A stretch of 64,000 nt of DNA from Labyrinthula sp. Ha (lineage: Eukaryota > Sar > Bigyra > Labyrinthulida > Labyrinthulaceae), in NCBI GenBank assembly GCA_015227615.1, contig JAALGZ010000005.1, positions 1,178,001 to 1,242,000 of the forward strand, read 5' to 3'. A program made the position numbers and the translations under genes. The notes beneath the pieces are model-generated. The model did no database searches, was not told the DNA's origin, and saw nothing but the letters and a program-made list of their open reading frames with translations. Positions 23,526-35,920 of this stretch are shown piece by piece. Within the stretch, counting starts at the first letter, position 1. The number at the start of each line of letters is the position of its first letter.

Positions 23526-23942
23526 ATGGAGCTAAATAATTCAAGCGAAAACGCTGTGCGAAATGTAGCATACAGGAGGGGGAACGGAAGAAACCTACGA
23601 CTCTCCCTTGCTAGTGTAGCATCTAGTGTGAGGTTTCCCTTCTTCCCTCCCGTACAATCTGTAAGATTAAGTCAGAATGAAAACAACTTGCAAGAAACTT
23701 ATGATAACTATATTAATGAGGATGCTATTAAAGCAACAAACCAACTTGGTCTTCCCGGAGCTATTAATCCGAAAGATGTAGAGGATGAACTACAAAAAAG
23801 GAAGCACGAACTCGAAATGGCAAAGCTGGAGTTGCGTATGAAACAAACCCATATAAAACATCTTAGAATCGTGATTATGTTTGTTATATTCGCAAATGTA
23901 TTCTTGCTGTCATTCCTAGTGTATACAGAAGCCATTCTTTAA
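23526..23942 (+). CDS. small tail-anchored membrane protein with coiled coil
   Basis: The first ATG of the frame is at 23526, giving 138 residues. The N-terminal half is basic and Ser/Arg-rich and probably disordered. Residues of about 75-112 (DVEDELQKRKHELEMAKLEL...) form a heptad-like coiled coil. The last 25 residues are one hydrophobic membrane span starting VIMFVIFANVFLL and ending EAIL, with almost nothing after it. This is the layout of a C-tail-anchored protein inserted after translation and facing the cytosol, as in SNAREs and organelle tethers. I cannot find a SNARE zero-layer pattern, so no family is assigned. The stop is TAA, and the next gene's stop faces it 18 bp away. Confidence 0.7.
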   Translation: MELNNSSENAVRNVAYRRGNGRNLRLSLASVASSVRFPFFPPVQSVRLSQNENNLQETYDNYINEDAIKATNQLGLPGAINPKDVEDELQKRKHELEMAKLELRMKQTHIKHLRIVIMFVIFANVFLLSFLVYTEAIL

Positions 23943-23960
23943 GCTATATTTGTAAGCAGC

Positions 23961-24809
23961 TCAGTAAAACATGCCTCTCCTTCTACCATAACCACCCATC
24001 ATTGGAGAATACCCTCTTCGTCTGCTTGAAACCCCACCAAATATTCGCTGTAGAAGATCAACTAAATACATAACTTGAAAGAAATTCATGTTTCTTAGTG
24101 CCCCAAGACCTTTATTAGGTATGTCGAGCATATAAATCATTAGCCCAAGACTCAGCAAACTAAACCAGGAGATGTTATAACCGCCTACACTAAGATAATA
24201 AGGAGAGCTATAGTCATCATAGTCATATTTCGAATATCCTGAGTAACTGTTTCCTGACTTTGTCGCCTGGTAGTAGCTATATAGGACTGCAGCTAGGGCG
24301 AAAATATATTTTCCTTTCATGTGTATCGTAAGGTTTCTTTGAAAAAACCTGGATACATTGTTTTCAATATTATTATGTTTCAAAACAACTTTAGTCAGAA
24401 TATTTGAGTAAGATCTTCTTTTCAAGTAATTTTCTGCAACAACGAAGGCGACGATTAGTGTCATCAGGTTGAATTTGGACACAGAGAATGTTTGACCAAG
24501 GATGATCAAAGATGAAATAACTCCAATAAACCTCGTATCAAAAACTTCGCCAAATGATTTAATAAACTCTAAAATCTTTTCTTTGGCTGTATAGCCAAGA
24601 GAGTTGCCACTTGGCTTCTCTTGAAACAAAAGCAAGTTCTCTTCCTTTATCGCCACCGTAGTGTCTATTGAACATACGTCACCAGTACAGCTCCAAAGTT
24701 CTACATGATAACGATTCATAGTTTTATCATAGGAAATTGTTTTTCCTGTTCTTCCATTCAGCTCTTTTCTAGATAACCCAGAGAGGATAACTTTCTTTCC
24801 TATTAACAT
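23961..24809 (-). CDS. multi-pass membrane protein with N-terminal LNG-type SH3-like module
   Basis: The open frame extends upstream of the first ATG (24809) only into codons lacking an ATG, so I start at M-L-I-G-K-K, giving 282 residues. A short 5' exon starting at an ATG near 24858 is possible. The first 60 residues (GLSRKELNGRTGKTISYD...YHVELW...EENLLL) follow the common small beta-barrel pattern L-x-G-R-x-G-x-V...Y-x-V-x-L...K-x-x-N-L that is found beside zinc-finger, ankyrin and chaperone modules in many eukaryotes. Three or four hydrophobic segments follow (RFIGVISSLIILG, FNLMTLIVAFVVAE, YIFALAAVLYSYY, WFSLLSLGLMIYML). The Tyr/Gly/Ser-rich loop and the Arg/Gly/Met-rich tail are low in complexity. 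The family is unknown. The stop is TGA. Confidence 0.65.
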   Translation of the reverse strand: MLIGKKVILSGLSRKELNGRTGKTISYDKTMNRYHVELWSCTGDVCSIDTTVAIKEENLLLFQEKPSGNSLGYTAKEKILEFIKSFGEVFDTRFIGVISSLIILGQTFSVSKFNLMTLIVAFVVAENYLKRRSYSNILTKVVLKHNNIENNVSRFFQRNLTIHMKGKYIFALAAVLYSYYQATKSGNSYSGYSKYDYDDYSSPYYLSVGGYNISWFSLLSLGLMIYMLDIPNKGLGALRNMNFFQVMYLVDLLQRIFGGVSSRRRGYSPMMGGYGRRRGMFY

Positions 24810-27800
24810 TTCTTCTCTAATATTTTTTTTGATATTGGAGTCTGGCACTATCGGACATTCTATAGTTTTCTAATTTTCTGACAATTGGCAATGGTTCCCA
24901 AAACTTCAGTGGATTGGAATATTGTTTGTATGGGTATAATTGTATTTTAGAATATTCTAGACTTCCAGAGCTTCTTTAGGTACAAAGTATTTAGATGGTG
25001 AATTCTATATAGTTGTACTTCTCAATGGAAAGAGTGTACTATGAAGAGAACAAGTTGCAACTAGGTATGTATAGAATCTTGAAATCTTTAAGAGCACTGA
25101 CTCAGGTTCTTCAACTGTAAAGCCACCTTTCTGTTCATGTAGTACTTAATATAGATGGTAAAAATATGTTAGATAGGTACTTCACAGGATTGGCAAAACA
25201 TTTGAATGTTTTTTTATGAGCAAACGTTATGGCAAATAATCTTTTAATAATACTACAAGCCAACCATAAGAGTGAAACTCTGAACATCGAGGAATAAACC
25301 ATTAAAACTACAAAAAATCTAAAAAACATAGAAAACTATAATAAAAACTAACTTAAATTGAAGGAGAGTAAGATTCAATGAAAACCAGTGGGATTGGTTT
25401 TTCCAGCACTAGATAGGCTAAAAGTTTTTTGTATTTATGATCACAGAGCAACATCTAATCAATCGAGTCAAATTTTATTTTATTAAGATTGATAAGGAGA
25501 CAATTAACTCCATAAAATATACCAATAAGGTTTCTGATGGTAAATTGCACTCACACTATAACATTCTGTTAAGCACCAGAGGAAAACTAACTCATTAACT
25601 GAGTTTCCAATGGGGTATGGTGAAGGTTATACGTCGCTTAGCTTTTCTCAAGTTTAAATCAGTTCTTAAAGAACTTGGGCTATGGCTGATTTGCTAACTC
25701 AATCGATCCCACCAAGGTTAATGATAAAACCTGAGAAATTCCCTTCATACCTAGGTGAAACTATCATTCACGACTATTTATTAGTTGCAACTGACTAGCA
25801 CTGCCTTTTACAAACATTTCTACAAAAAGTGAAAACTTTTCTTAGCTTCATATTGATACACCGAAAAATAAAATGTGACAACTCAATATAAAAACAGTCC
25901 GCCTTGTTTTGCACGGTTTTTTTAAGTTTGGACGAATGTTCCTCACAAGGCATGTGCCATTTCATATTTATGCCCAGATGCAGAAGTGTTTTTAAGGTGC
26001 AAAAAGGCATTTAAATTGAACAGGAACACCATTGGCTCATTATACGTTGCTGATGGTGCATCTAACAAAATAGACACAAATTAAACTTTAATATATAAAT
26101 TTACAAAGGAAGCTTTCTCCATAGCTAATACTTATTGGGCCCTTTAACATGCTAATTCAGTTAGTCTTGCTGATTCATTTTATAAAAGAGAAGTCATGAT
26201 GCACGCAACAATCACGTTACTATATTGGCAATATTTCATGTGAGCTTTCGAAACACCTGTTACAAGTTACTTGGTTTACTTTTAAAGTTGATGGTAGTGC
26301 TATAAAAAGACATTTTTCTACTCCATCAGGTAGCACATTTGATGCTAAAACCAAAGAGCTACTGAAGTGAATAGAAATACGATATGAAGCTGGTTTGATA
26401 AATCAGTAATTTTAAACACATCTAGTGTCAAACCTAAGAGAGCTTTTGTATGAGTTGGACCTATGTCTGAAACTAGCGTGTTGCAAATCATTTACTGCAT
26501 AATGTACGACAAGCAATACGAGCTCATTAGATTGAAACGAATAAACTCCCTGGATAAGACTTAAATCTGAGAGTTTAAACTAGCCTTAAGTCGTAGCTCT
26601 TACTTCCTTATTCAATGGATAGGAGACTAATTCGTAGCTACTCTTTGCCAGCTGGTCTAAAGTGAAACATTTGTTTTAGGGTTCTGTTCGTCATCGTTAT
26701 GGTATATTTGCTAAGTACATCCCCTGTTCAGAAATAAGTTATAAATATCGTAAGTGGTTTATTAATGACATCAACGTTTCTTTAGTTAAAATATTATTCT
26801 TTCAAGTTGCAAAATCACATTCGTGAAAAAACATATAATTTTATGCTTAGCATGACTCAAGATGCCCTTGGGCTATTATGTAGAGGCCATATACAGGCAC
26901 TGAAACTACCGAGCAAGGTAATATTATCTAGTAAATATTGTCTTATTTGGGGTAAGAACAGAGTTAAATATCAAGAGGATAACACAAGACTCAGAAACCA
27001 ATAAGTTTCTTTAAATATTCTGCGATAGACTCATAGAAGAAGCGACTCGGGATTCAACTACACTGCCTATACACAAAGTAAGCCATAGTAACAATAGACT
27101 ATATAGAAGAAAATTTTCTCTCAAGAACGCAAAAGATAGCTCAATCAGTATTAAATAATATTTAGCAGATCAACTTTTAGCATAACTTTCCCCGATATAA
27201 AGCCCTCTGATATTTCAAGTTAGGAGTTTTTGCAGGATATAATAACGATCTTCAAGAAATTCACCTAAGTCAAATTCTCTTAAATCTTAGTGATATATTC
27301 TAAATAGAATTTAAAAATTGGCTTGATTAAAGACAGAGCTTACATAAACTGGGTTCTTGTTGCTCATTATATGGATATCAAACTCTCAAAGTACACATGG
27401 TTTTAGAATTTATTTTGTTCAAGAATTTTCCTTGAAGAAATCAGGATTAAAATTTTCAGCTATCTATTCAGAAAAATTCTTTTCTTCCTTTGTCCCCAAT
27501 ACTTACTTTGAAAGGACTCAGATCAGAGTGTAACATAGGTTTTAATTACCCGAGAGTTCCCAATACTGGCGTTAGTACGCTGTTAAGAACGGGACCCTGG
27601 AATGGAATTTCCCTTAAGTAGAGGTGTCCACATATGGAAACACTTAAGATATTCATTTGTCCCATGTCAAGATCTCAACATATTCCACAAGCTTCCAGGG
27701 AATCTAGAACTATGCAAGTATTGCTTGAGATTTTTTGCTGTCCAAGGTATGGGTTAAACTAGAAAGTACTTAATACCCTGTTTCAGATGGTGAGAGAGCT

Positions 27801-27906
27801 CATAACAATACCTGATTTTAGCTAGTGGAATTTGGTAACAAAAGACAATCTCTAGAAGCATATTCTATATTCATAATCTTTTTGTAGCTAACGAGTCTCT
27901 TAGGCC

Positions 27907-28221
27907 ATGATATTCGATAAAGAATGTTCTTATAATCCCAGAACTGAGGGAAGGTTTGAAACAAGCAACATGCGTATTAAAAAGAGTGTTACCCTGTTTG
28001 ATATAATTATATACAAGAGTCTAGGAATGCTAACCGCTGCACCTATGACGAGTAAAAAGTGGGGTTATAATATTGGCGATTATATATCTTTTGGAAATAT
28101 TTTAAGCGATATATGTAGTACTCTCCTAGATGTCTGCTCTTTTTTTTCTATACTGCTGGCTCTAAGACATATGTTCTTACCAGCATTAAGCAAACGCCTA
28201 AAAATTTTTGAAAAAAGTTAA
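27907..28221 (+). CDS. doubtful 104-codon open frame
   Basis: The frame starts with an ATG at 27907 and ends in TAA. It encodes a mixed basic and hydrophobic protein with one possible membrane stretch near its C-terminus (DVCSFFSILLALRHMFL). No domain, intron or neighbouring gene supports it, and it sits in the middle of a desert. It could be a real small gene, a fragment or chance. Confidence 0.2.
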   Translation: MIFDKECSYNPRTEGRFETSNMRIKKSVTLFDIIIYKSLGMLTAAPMTSKKWGYNIGDYISFGNILSDICSTLLDVCSFFSILLALRHMFLPALSKRLKIFEKS

Positions 28222-29590
28222 GTGCTCTAAGAGATATGTATATGAGGTTGTCTTTCACTATAATAACGTATATAAAAGGTAGTTATTAACATCAAGATAT
28301 GAAGTATCTTCAAAACAACTTGAACAGATAATAGTTAATAGCTAATGTGGAAGTAAATTACTATATCCGCAAAGCCGCCTATGTATTTATCTAAGGAACC
28401 GTTACCGACTCTCCTCTCGCTAGCGAAGCTTCATGTCTCATGATCCTACTGGCGTTTAACTAAACTGGGTAATGCAATTTCAAGAAAACAAGCCCATTGA
28501 GGTGCATTGACGAAATAATTAAAAAAAATATTTCTAGAGAATATTAGAACTAATTTAACAGGAAATTAGGCACTTAGAGTTTTTCTTTATGTGGTTCAAT
28601 GTAAAGGTAAAGCAATCCGTATCATGATTAAAGACTGGTAATCTGTTGGTTAACATACTCGAGTATTTCAAGAGTAATATAAAGCTTCACACTAATAATA
28701 ATGTCATGGCTAAAACTTCACTCAACAGTTACTAGAAGTGCTTAATGAAGCCTTTTAATCAATTATTGAAAATTCCTTGTCATTATAGAAGCTTGCTGAT
28801 AGCCAAATGAGGACAACTCTGACCCTGAATGGGATCTGCTCTAATTATTGAATCATCAAACTAACATTTTGAACCAAACCTAAATTATTACACACTAAAG
28901 AGCTCAGTTTAAGTTTTTAATACCGATTGCTAAAAAATGATCCGCAAGGTAAGGGACAAGAAAAGACTAGTTGAGGATTTTATATTTAAGTTCTTAACCA
29001 GTTTTCCTAATTAAAATACTGTAGATAGACGCTAGGAGTGATCTGTTTCAACACATGTCATACTGTTCGATAGAAACCATTTTTTATTGGGTCTTTTAAA
29101 CTTTTTGCTTTGTTAATGAGTTCATTTCAAGCCCTACAAGAAAAAACACATTACTTGTTAAACCAAAATGCTAGTTAGTCATGGTCCTTTAGGTTCTTCT
29201 TTGTATTTTCATCAGAAAAGAGTGAACGCTTGCCCATTCCAAAAAATCACTACTATTTTCGACCATGCCTAAGAGAATTTGTCGATGTCTATGACATGAA
29301 AGAAGAAAAAGTAGCTGAGAAGAAAGGGGTTGTGTTAATATTCCTCTTGGAAATAACTATCGCCACAAACAACTAGTTCACGTTAGTGAAGCAACTGGCA
29401 CATATAAGAGCGCGAATAAACTCATGTTTGGAACAAAATGTACCCGGAATGTTTTTTTCACTTACCGCACTTTATGCAAATATTTTCTTCATCCTTAGAC
29501 TCAGGAACTGGTCATAATTTTCCCACGTTCCGATGCTTCAAGAAGCCTGTGTGTCGAAGCTAGGGTTTGCACTTGGTTTTTTAAATGATT

Positions 29591-30066
29591 AAGGGTGGGA
29601 TTTTATTTCTTGATAATTCATCAAGAAGGGTTTCGCCCATATTTTTCTTATTCATTGATTCTGATATTTCCCCACTAATATGGATTGACTATGAATAATC
29701 CATTGATTCTCTATATAAGACTATATCACTAGGCCCTGGGCCAAATACTCAAAAATAGACATTTCAGTTTTGTCACCGTAGGCAAAGGTTCAGAAAATTA
29801 GTTACATGGTTCAACCACATTCTATTACCGGATTATTCTCAAATAATGCGGCCAGTTCTTAAAGGTTTCCATACTGTGCCGAAAACAAGTAAGAAAAACT
29901 GGCGGTTTAAAACAGGGTCCTATTGCACATCTTAATTTTGATGATCAATTGATTATCATAATTAAATCAAAATCATCTGTTAAAAGTCAAAATGCCAATT
30001 CTTTTATTAATAATCAGAATCAAATTGATTATCAAATAATTCTTGATAATTCTTCTCAAATCCTAG
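29591..30066 (-). mobile_element. hAT-like non-autonomous repeat, copy A
   Basis: About 476 bp, matching the repeat at 59051-59506 in inverted orientation. Landmarks shared by reverse complement include the G-rich end (AAGGGTGGGA here, AGGGGTGGGA there), CCCATATTTTTCTT, the CCACTAATATGGATTGACT block, ATCAATGGATTCTC-type sequence, CACTAGGCCCT and CAACCACATTCTATT. Both ends are AT-rich inverted repeats rich in TTGATTATC. No transposase frame is present. Ends of the form (T)AGGGGTGGGAA are typical of hAT-superfamily miniature elements. I could not confirm a clean target-site duplication. Confidence 0.7.
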
Positions 30067-30539
30067 GTCTTGTCACACCCGAATAAGCCTCTGAAGAGAG
30101 AATAACTCCAACAGTTTTCTTCACTTGAACTTTTGGGACATTTATACATTAATACAATTTAAAATTGACTCTCCTACATAATAGATTAACATGCTGCAGT
30201 TCAAATCGTTAAAAACCTACTAATAGTTTTTGTTAGAGCCTACAGATGAGTAACAGCTATCTAGACTCTGGGGCAAGAATTATGTGTGCTTGCGTTCATC
30301 TAAAATTTAGGGTAATCCCATATTGAAAGCAATGTGTCTTGAGCTGAATTAGTACATATCAGTTCTTTTATTTACTATTCCAGCAAGGAAAACGGAAACA
30401 ATTTCTTGGTACCAATATTGGTCCATTTGTTTAAAAAATAACTATACAAGTTAGAAAACATAAGTTAGACACATATCCATCTCTATTCGAGCTACTTTTT
30501 CAAGCTGCTTAAATATATAGTTTTGTAGCAAAGGCAACA

Positions 30540-31079
30540 ATGTGGCGTAACACTAAACATCATAGTTTAACTACAGTGGATAGCATTCCTTCTAGGATCT
30601 CTTCTCTCGGAAACTTCTTGGTATATCCTCGTTTCTTACGCCCACCTCCACCGCAAAACATGTCCGCACCTGGAAAATCTGCTTCCATAACCGGTTTTGT
30701 ACAATCTCCAAGCAATACCTTAGAACAAGAGATGAAACCATTTCCAGCAGTTGGTAGCACACTTCCTACACCATATAGAGATCTCTCTCCTTCCAAGCGA
30801 CGAGATAGAAGAGTTGATGCACTTAACAGATACAATGACACAACTGCAGTAAGACAGCTCAATGCAATGCAAGCAGGGGTTCCCGAAAAACAACTGGCTT
30901 ATCATGTAACACTAGCTCAACCGTATACACCACCTTTAGTACCTGTGTCTCGCCACATAATTTCCTCAGTGGAAACAGAAACTTCGTCCCCGAAAACGAA
31001 ACATAAAGAAGTTCTTCTTATATTTACTTTGTTAAGTATAGTTGCTTTTGTCACAGTTTTCTTTGGACTCATTTTGTAA
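30540..31079 (+). CDS. tail-anchored Pro/Ser-rich membrane protein
   Basis: The ATG at 30540 opens a 179-residue frame; a second start at M-S-A-P-G-K (30660) is possible. The cytosolic part is Pro, Ser, Thr and Arg-rich and probably disordered (RPPPPQ, TPYRDLSPSKRRDRR). It is followed by a basic stretch (KTKHK) and one C-terminal membrane span (VLLIFTLLSIVAFVTVFFGLIL) ending at the last residue. The topology is that of a tail-anchored protein. I recognise no family. It converges on the WW-MyTH4-FERM gene, with 22 bp between stops. An AT-rich stretch with TATATA lies about 30 bp before the ATG. Confidence 0.65.
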   Translation: MWRNTKHHSLTTVDSIPSRISSLGNFLVYPRFLRPPPPQNMSAPGKSASITGFVQSPSNTLEQEMKPFPAVGSTLPTPYRDLSPSKRRDRRVDALNRYNDTTAVRQLNAMQAGVPEKQLAYHVTLAQPYTPPLVPVSRHIISSVETETSSPKTKHKEVLLIFTLLSIVAFVTVFFGLIL

Positions 31080-31101
31080 TACTTAGTTTGTTAAAAAAGT
31101 T

Positions 31102-33236
31102 TTATTCTGGGTTTTTATACCCTTTGATTCTATTTCCATAAGCTTCAACCAGTCGGAAGATATCCAATGCTTGAGGTGTCTTAAAGTATAGTTTTGTTTG
31201 CTGTAAAAAGTTTCCACACACAAGACAAAAGTTTGTATCTAGTAACTTTTTCTTGTTTTTCTTTCTTGCTTCATGATATTTTCCTCCTTCAGCACCAAAT
31301 CCATCAGAATAACCCCAAGTAACAATTGTATCCCATTCAAATGTGGAGAGAAATTCTTTTGTAGCAGGGTGAATAACAAACACTGCTTTTGCATTGACAG
31401 CTAGGAAGACGTTTACAGGATACTCTGGATTATTTAGAGGAGATACAGGAAACACTTGAACTCCATATGATGGCCACTGTTGAACATAATCCAAATAATT
31501 CTTCATACACTTGAATGAATCTAATCCTCTAATAGCACCATATTCTCTCAATATCTTTGGTCTCATAATTTCAGCCTACAGCTTATAAATACAAAAATAC
31601 AATACTTGGGGAACAAAAGCTTCCGGAAGGTAATCCTTGAGTTGATTTCCAAGTGGATCATTTGTACCTTGTTGATCCGAAAACTGCTCCTGAGTTTGAA
31701 GAGCCACTAAATGAACAACATCACTGTCTTGTAGTGGATATCTGCTCTCTGTAACATCGGTAACTGCTTGGTAATATGCTAATTCGATTGCGGTTTGATC
31801 ACTAGGATCTATCTCGGTGAATAAACGAAGACTAAATTGAAATTTATTCTTTGGCGCGTTTCCTCTTTTCTTGTAAGCATAATATTCAACTTCCCAATCA
31901 GATAAAATATCAAGAACACGATCTCGCAAAGGAAGTACAAACTCTGTTCCATCTTCAGAAATTTCAAGAAGTGCAAATATTGTGACATCCTTTACACCCA
32001 AGAACTCTCCCATCTGATTTCTGACATCGATTATTGTTGTCCAAGTATCAACTTCTAAATCTATTTTTGTCTGATTAATCAGAAATACTGATATCTTGAC
32101 AGGGTTTCTTTTCAACGCAGCTGCTATTTCAAGAGAAGATGGAATTTGGCTCCTCGGTCCAACTTCCAGAGTTTTCTGCAACCTTAATTTCGCATACTCG
32201 CAAAATTGTCTACTTTCTCCCTAAAAATAAAACACAAAAAGATAAGTACATGAGGCAAAGCTTGCAAACTCTCATCCAAGAAAGATTTCAGAACACCTTC
32301 AAATTCTCCACCGGGTGGAAAAGCTCCACAGCACAGACTCAAGAGCTGCCATGCATTTACACAAGATTGAGAATCTGGAGCTATTGCTGTAACTTGTTTA
32401 ATAACCTGACAAAAGATTTCATCCCTGAGTTCTTGAGGTGCTTCAATAATTGCTATTTTCATAAGCTCTCTAATATCGTGGATGCTTTTTTCAGAGCCAG
32501 TTATGTCCCCTTGTACAGCTAAAATAATTTTAAATGATTTCGTTGCTTTTTTGTCAATTTTAACATCTTTATGAAGGGCTCTTTTTATTGGCGAGTTTTG
32601 ATAACTCAATAGAGCTTCCATTGTTACTTTTGATCCAAAAAGTGGAGTTTTAAAATTGAAATGATTCGCAGCGTACTCCGGCAAAGAAACCTGATGAATT
32701 TGTTCTGGGTCATTTTGATTTAGAGAAATAAGTTGATCTATATTTATACCCAACGAACCATTATTTGCCAAACTTGAGTTTGACACTCTTAAGTTATTGT
32801 TTCTTCTCAAAGCCCTTAACTTTCCAAATTTTTCTTCCGCTGGGGCTTGATTTTTAACACCTTCTAGAATTTCATCTTCGTTATCTCCAAGTTTTCCTAG
32901 CTTAATACTCAAGTGTCTTCTGTTCCTTGTATCTGGCTCTGGTTCCCTTTCGTATTCTCCTCGCGGATTAGGTTGATAAGAGTCTATGCCTCTACCAAAC
33001 TGCTGCGGGTTATTTGCTAGAGGATTCACATTTGTTCTTATTTTTGTTATTGTATTGTAGTAAAAAGGCTCATTCGAAACTGGATCGAAGTGTTCCACCC
33101 ATGCCGCATCTTCTAAGGCCTTTTGAGCAGGATCAGTCGACGGAAGATTCCAGGCTGTTTGCTTAAGTATTTTGTTGTAATAATAGTCTCTTCCACTCAC
33201 GGGATCAACTTTTTTTACCCAATCTGATGCACTCAT
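31102..33236 (-). CDS. WW-MyTH4-FERM protein without a motor domain
   Basis: Exons in transcript order: 32250-33236, 31606-32220, 31102-31575. The introns are 29 nt (32221-32249) and 30 nt (31576-31605), both phase 0, and the product is 691 residues. Two WW modules start the protein. The first is typical (W6, YYY 18-20, W29, P32). The second (W46...P72) has Asn in place of the second Trp. After a disordered basic linker, residues of about 187-350 are a MyTH4 domain: YAANHF, SPIKRALH, LRDEIFCQVIKQV, WQLLSLCCGAFPP. The rest (about 360-690) fits a FERM domain, with a ubiquitin-like lobe (KISVFLINQTKIDLEV...), a helical lobe and a PH-like lobe. MyTH4-FERM tails bind microtubules or cell-surface cargo in myosins VII/X/XV and KCBP kinesins. 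A stand-alone version with WW domains suggests a cytoskeletal adaptor bridging proline-rich partners. Confidence 0.88.
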
Positions 33237-35920
33237 GAAGTTTTGTTATTAACTTTCTGCAATTAAGCTTCACGCAAGACCTTATTGAGAAGTTACACTG
33301 AATTTTTTGCCGCGGTTTCGATGTTTCAGTTATTTTCCCGTTTGGAGATAGTTACCCCAAAAATCGTCTATAACGCCAACTCTGAAACTCGAGTTTTCGT
33401 GTCCATGATATAATTAGTTTGAAAGAAAGCCAACTGTAGTAACAAAATTCTAATGTACTGAGTTTTGACTAGGGAGTAGCCATTATAGCTTAGAAAGATA
33501 CTTTAGTTGAAAAGCTTCTAAATCATAATCATATATCTCATTAATTGAATCATATATATATGACCCGTTAAGTTGCTAACTCATTTATTTGCAACTTGGC
33601 TGTTTGTGGCGAAATGAAAATCAATGCAATGAGAGTTGAACTGTTTTTTTTTTCAAAAAACTTAATTTTGAGCAAAATGTAGGACCAGTGTTTTAAGTTT
33701 GGTACTATGGGAATGGAGTTTGTTTTCTGGAACAAGAGAGGAGATGATATGGAAGCACCTTGTTGTTGAAAGTTCAAACTGCCAATTTAGTGGAATGCTG
33801 TTCCCATACTTTCCCCGAAAACTTATCGATCACAAGATCTGGTATTTACATAATGCCCATTGAGCTATATAGAGCTAAATATTCCATATTTTTTCATTCT
33901 TGTGATTAAGCAGTCCTGAGTTTTTCTATAGAGAAAGAACCTTCTTTCTTTACGGTGCCGATAGAAATACCTTATGTCAAACGAAATTTTGCAAAATATT
34001 TTATGTTTTTGAACATAGGAAAAATTGTAAGCTTATTCCTTATTAATTGCCTTCATTCATACATCACATAGAATGTAATTTAAGTCCTTTCATTAGATAT
34101 TGATAAGGTTGAGCCGAGATAGAAAATTTATGTCTGCTTGCTTCAGTTATGTGTTAAATGTGCATGTAGCATGAACAAAATTGGACGAAGTGTAGAAATA
34201 GCCTTTGCATTTATACATACCTTGTCATTAAGCCATTCACGTTAATTAGCGCTACCCTACAGTAAAGTTTTTGTCAGGCACGAGGGCTAGGAAATTTGGT
34301 TAAGCCTCTTACTAAGTTTCAATAGCTGATTAGTATCAAATAAGTTGCCAAGTGTCTCAAATATAATATGAAAGAAACTATCTTATCCTTTCAACGAGTT
34401 CAAGTTTTGCTATTGGATAATATCTCTGCAATAAATTTTGCTCACATTACGTTGCAGTATTTAGTTTCTTGTGGGACTCCTACAAGCTGTTTCCAATCTT
34501 TCACTTTGGCACAACACGTCTATAAATGTGCTGGAAACATTGCCCCAGCTTCTCCATAAGTAATAACTAAACAGTATTTATTCTCTTTTTGTTGCAACAA
34601 ATATATCAGGAGAAATGGAAAATCTTATGAATATGCCTTAGGCTATTATCAGCTACATACTCTGGCCACAGAAGCTAGCATTTGTAGATTTGTAGCTAAT
34701 AACTAAATACATACTTTGAGTAAATAGTACATGTATGCGTTTAATATAAAAACTTTATTAATGTTTATTAGTAATTAATTGATGATTTGCCCATTCGTAA
34801 GTGATATTCACTACAGAGCTATGTGTATCGAAACCTGTGTCATGGCTAATTTCTTTGTAAAATCTTAAAGACCGAAGAAGTTTTAGTCCAAGAGTATTCT
34901 TTCTGGTAAGACAATTTTATTACACAAGCTCCTAATTGGCTCAATTGTACCAGATTTTGCTGGAAGTGTAATCACTAGTATATTATAAAGTGTTTGACCC
35001 CATGATGGAACGCGTACAGAGCATCAGGAGCCTAACCCAAGCTCTTAGACATTCTTTAAGCACACTAATGAATTTGGATGGAACTCTTGAAAGTCTGTGA
35101 ATACTCGACATATATAACTAGCGAGTGTTGAACGGATTTGGTTCATTGATAACTTATTCTTACACATACTAATTCATACCTAAAATTCTCTTATTGATTG
35201 AAGCTTATAGTTCATTAACGCCTGTGTTTGATTGTTGATAACCAGAATATGGTCAGAATCATTTGATCACAACTAAATTCCCTTGTTTTTTGTTGAATAT
35301 TACAATGAACTTAAAACTTACTTAATTGTTCGAGATGCTTATAAAGGCTGATCAGTATGTACGAGTCCTAGGGTTAGTTCCTGGGTTTGGAGAAACTGTT
35401 GTTGGAAACAAAAAAAAGAACAACATGCTTCCAACACGTTCAGGAATATAATTGGATATCCTGTAATTCTTTGAAATGTCTTCAACAAAAGAGTCTTGGG
35501 TTGAAACCAAGTACTTCCGATATTATAACATTAAATCTTTTGAATTTTTTACATGGTTCCATAATTAGAAACAAGATGTCAACAGATGTACTTTCATTTA
35601 CTAAAAATTAAACACAGATTACTCCCATGTTCTTTTAGTGAGTGTGGATATTATTACAAATATTATTCATGGAGTTAAATACTTGGGACACAGCATTGCT
35701 GCCTACATACTTCTTGCAAGAACAAGGGTCTGTAAACCACGGGGTTGATAAGAGAAAGAGCCAAGTTCTCAATAGGTTTCTCACTTAGATGCCTTGCGAA
35801 AAACTTAGATTCACTAAATCGCCTAGACACTCATTTCAAATCCTAACACATTCTTCATTCTGAACTAAATCTGAATTCCTACTTTTGTGCTTAGAATATT
35901 CCACTAACCGTTAAGGTTCC
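33237..35920. other. gene-free desert
   Basis: These 2.7 kb hold only short frames without motifs: a minus-strand frame at 33568-33777, and plus-strand frames at 34368-34559 and 35387-35611. AT-rich runs occur near 33550. The left part must hold the promoter of the WW-MyTH4-FERM gene and the right part that of the coiled-coil gene. I see nothing else. Confidence 0.5.

Larger units (their letters stand above)
24810..30539. other. gene-free desert
   Basis: These 5.7 kb contain no recognisable gene. Minus-strand frames at 25135-25329 and 25795-26010 and a plus-strand frame at 26807-27004 are short. A 104-codon plus frame is listed separately. One full-length hAT-like repeat copy lies at 29591-30066. 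Several stop-broken but protein-like stretches between 25600 and 26800 suggest old dead coding sequence, but I could not name a family. Confidence 0.5.
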
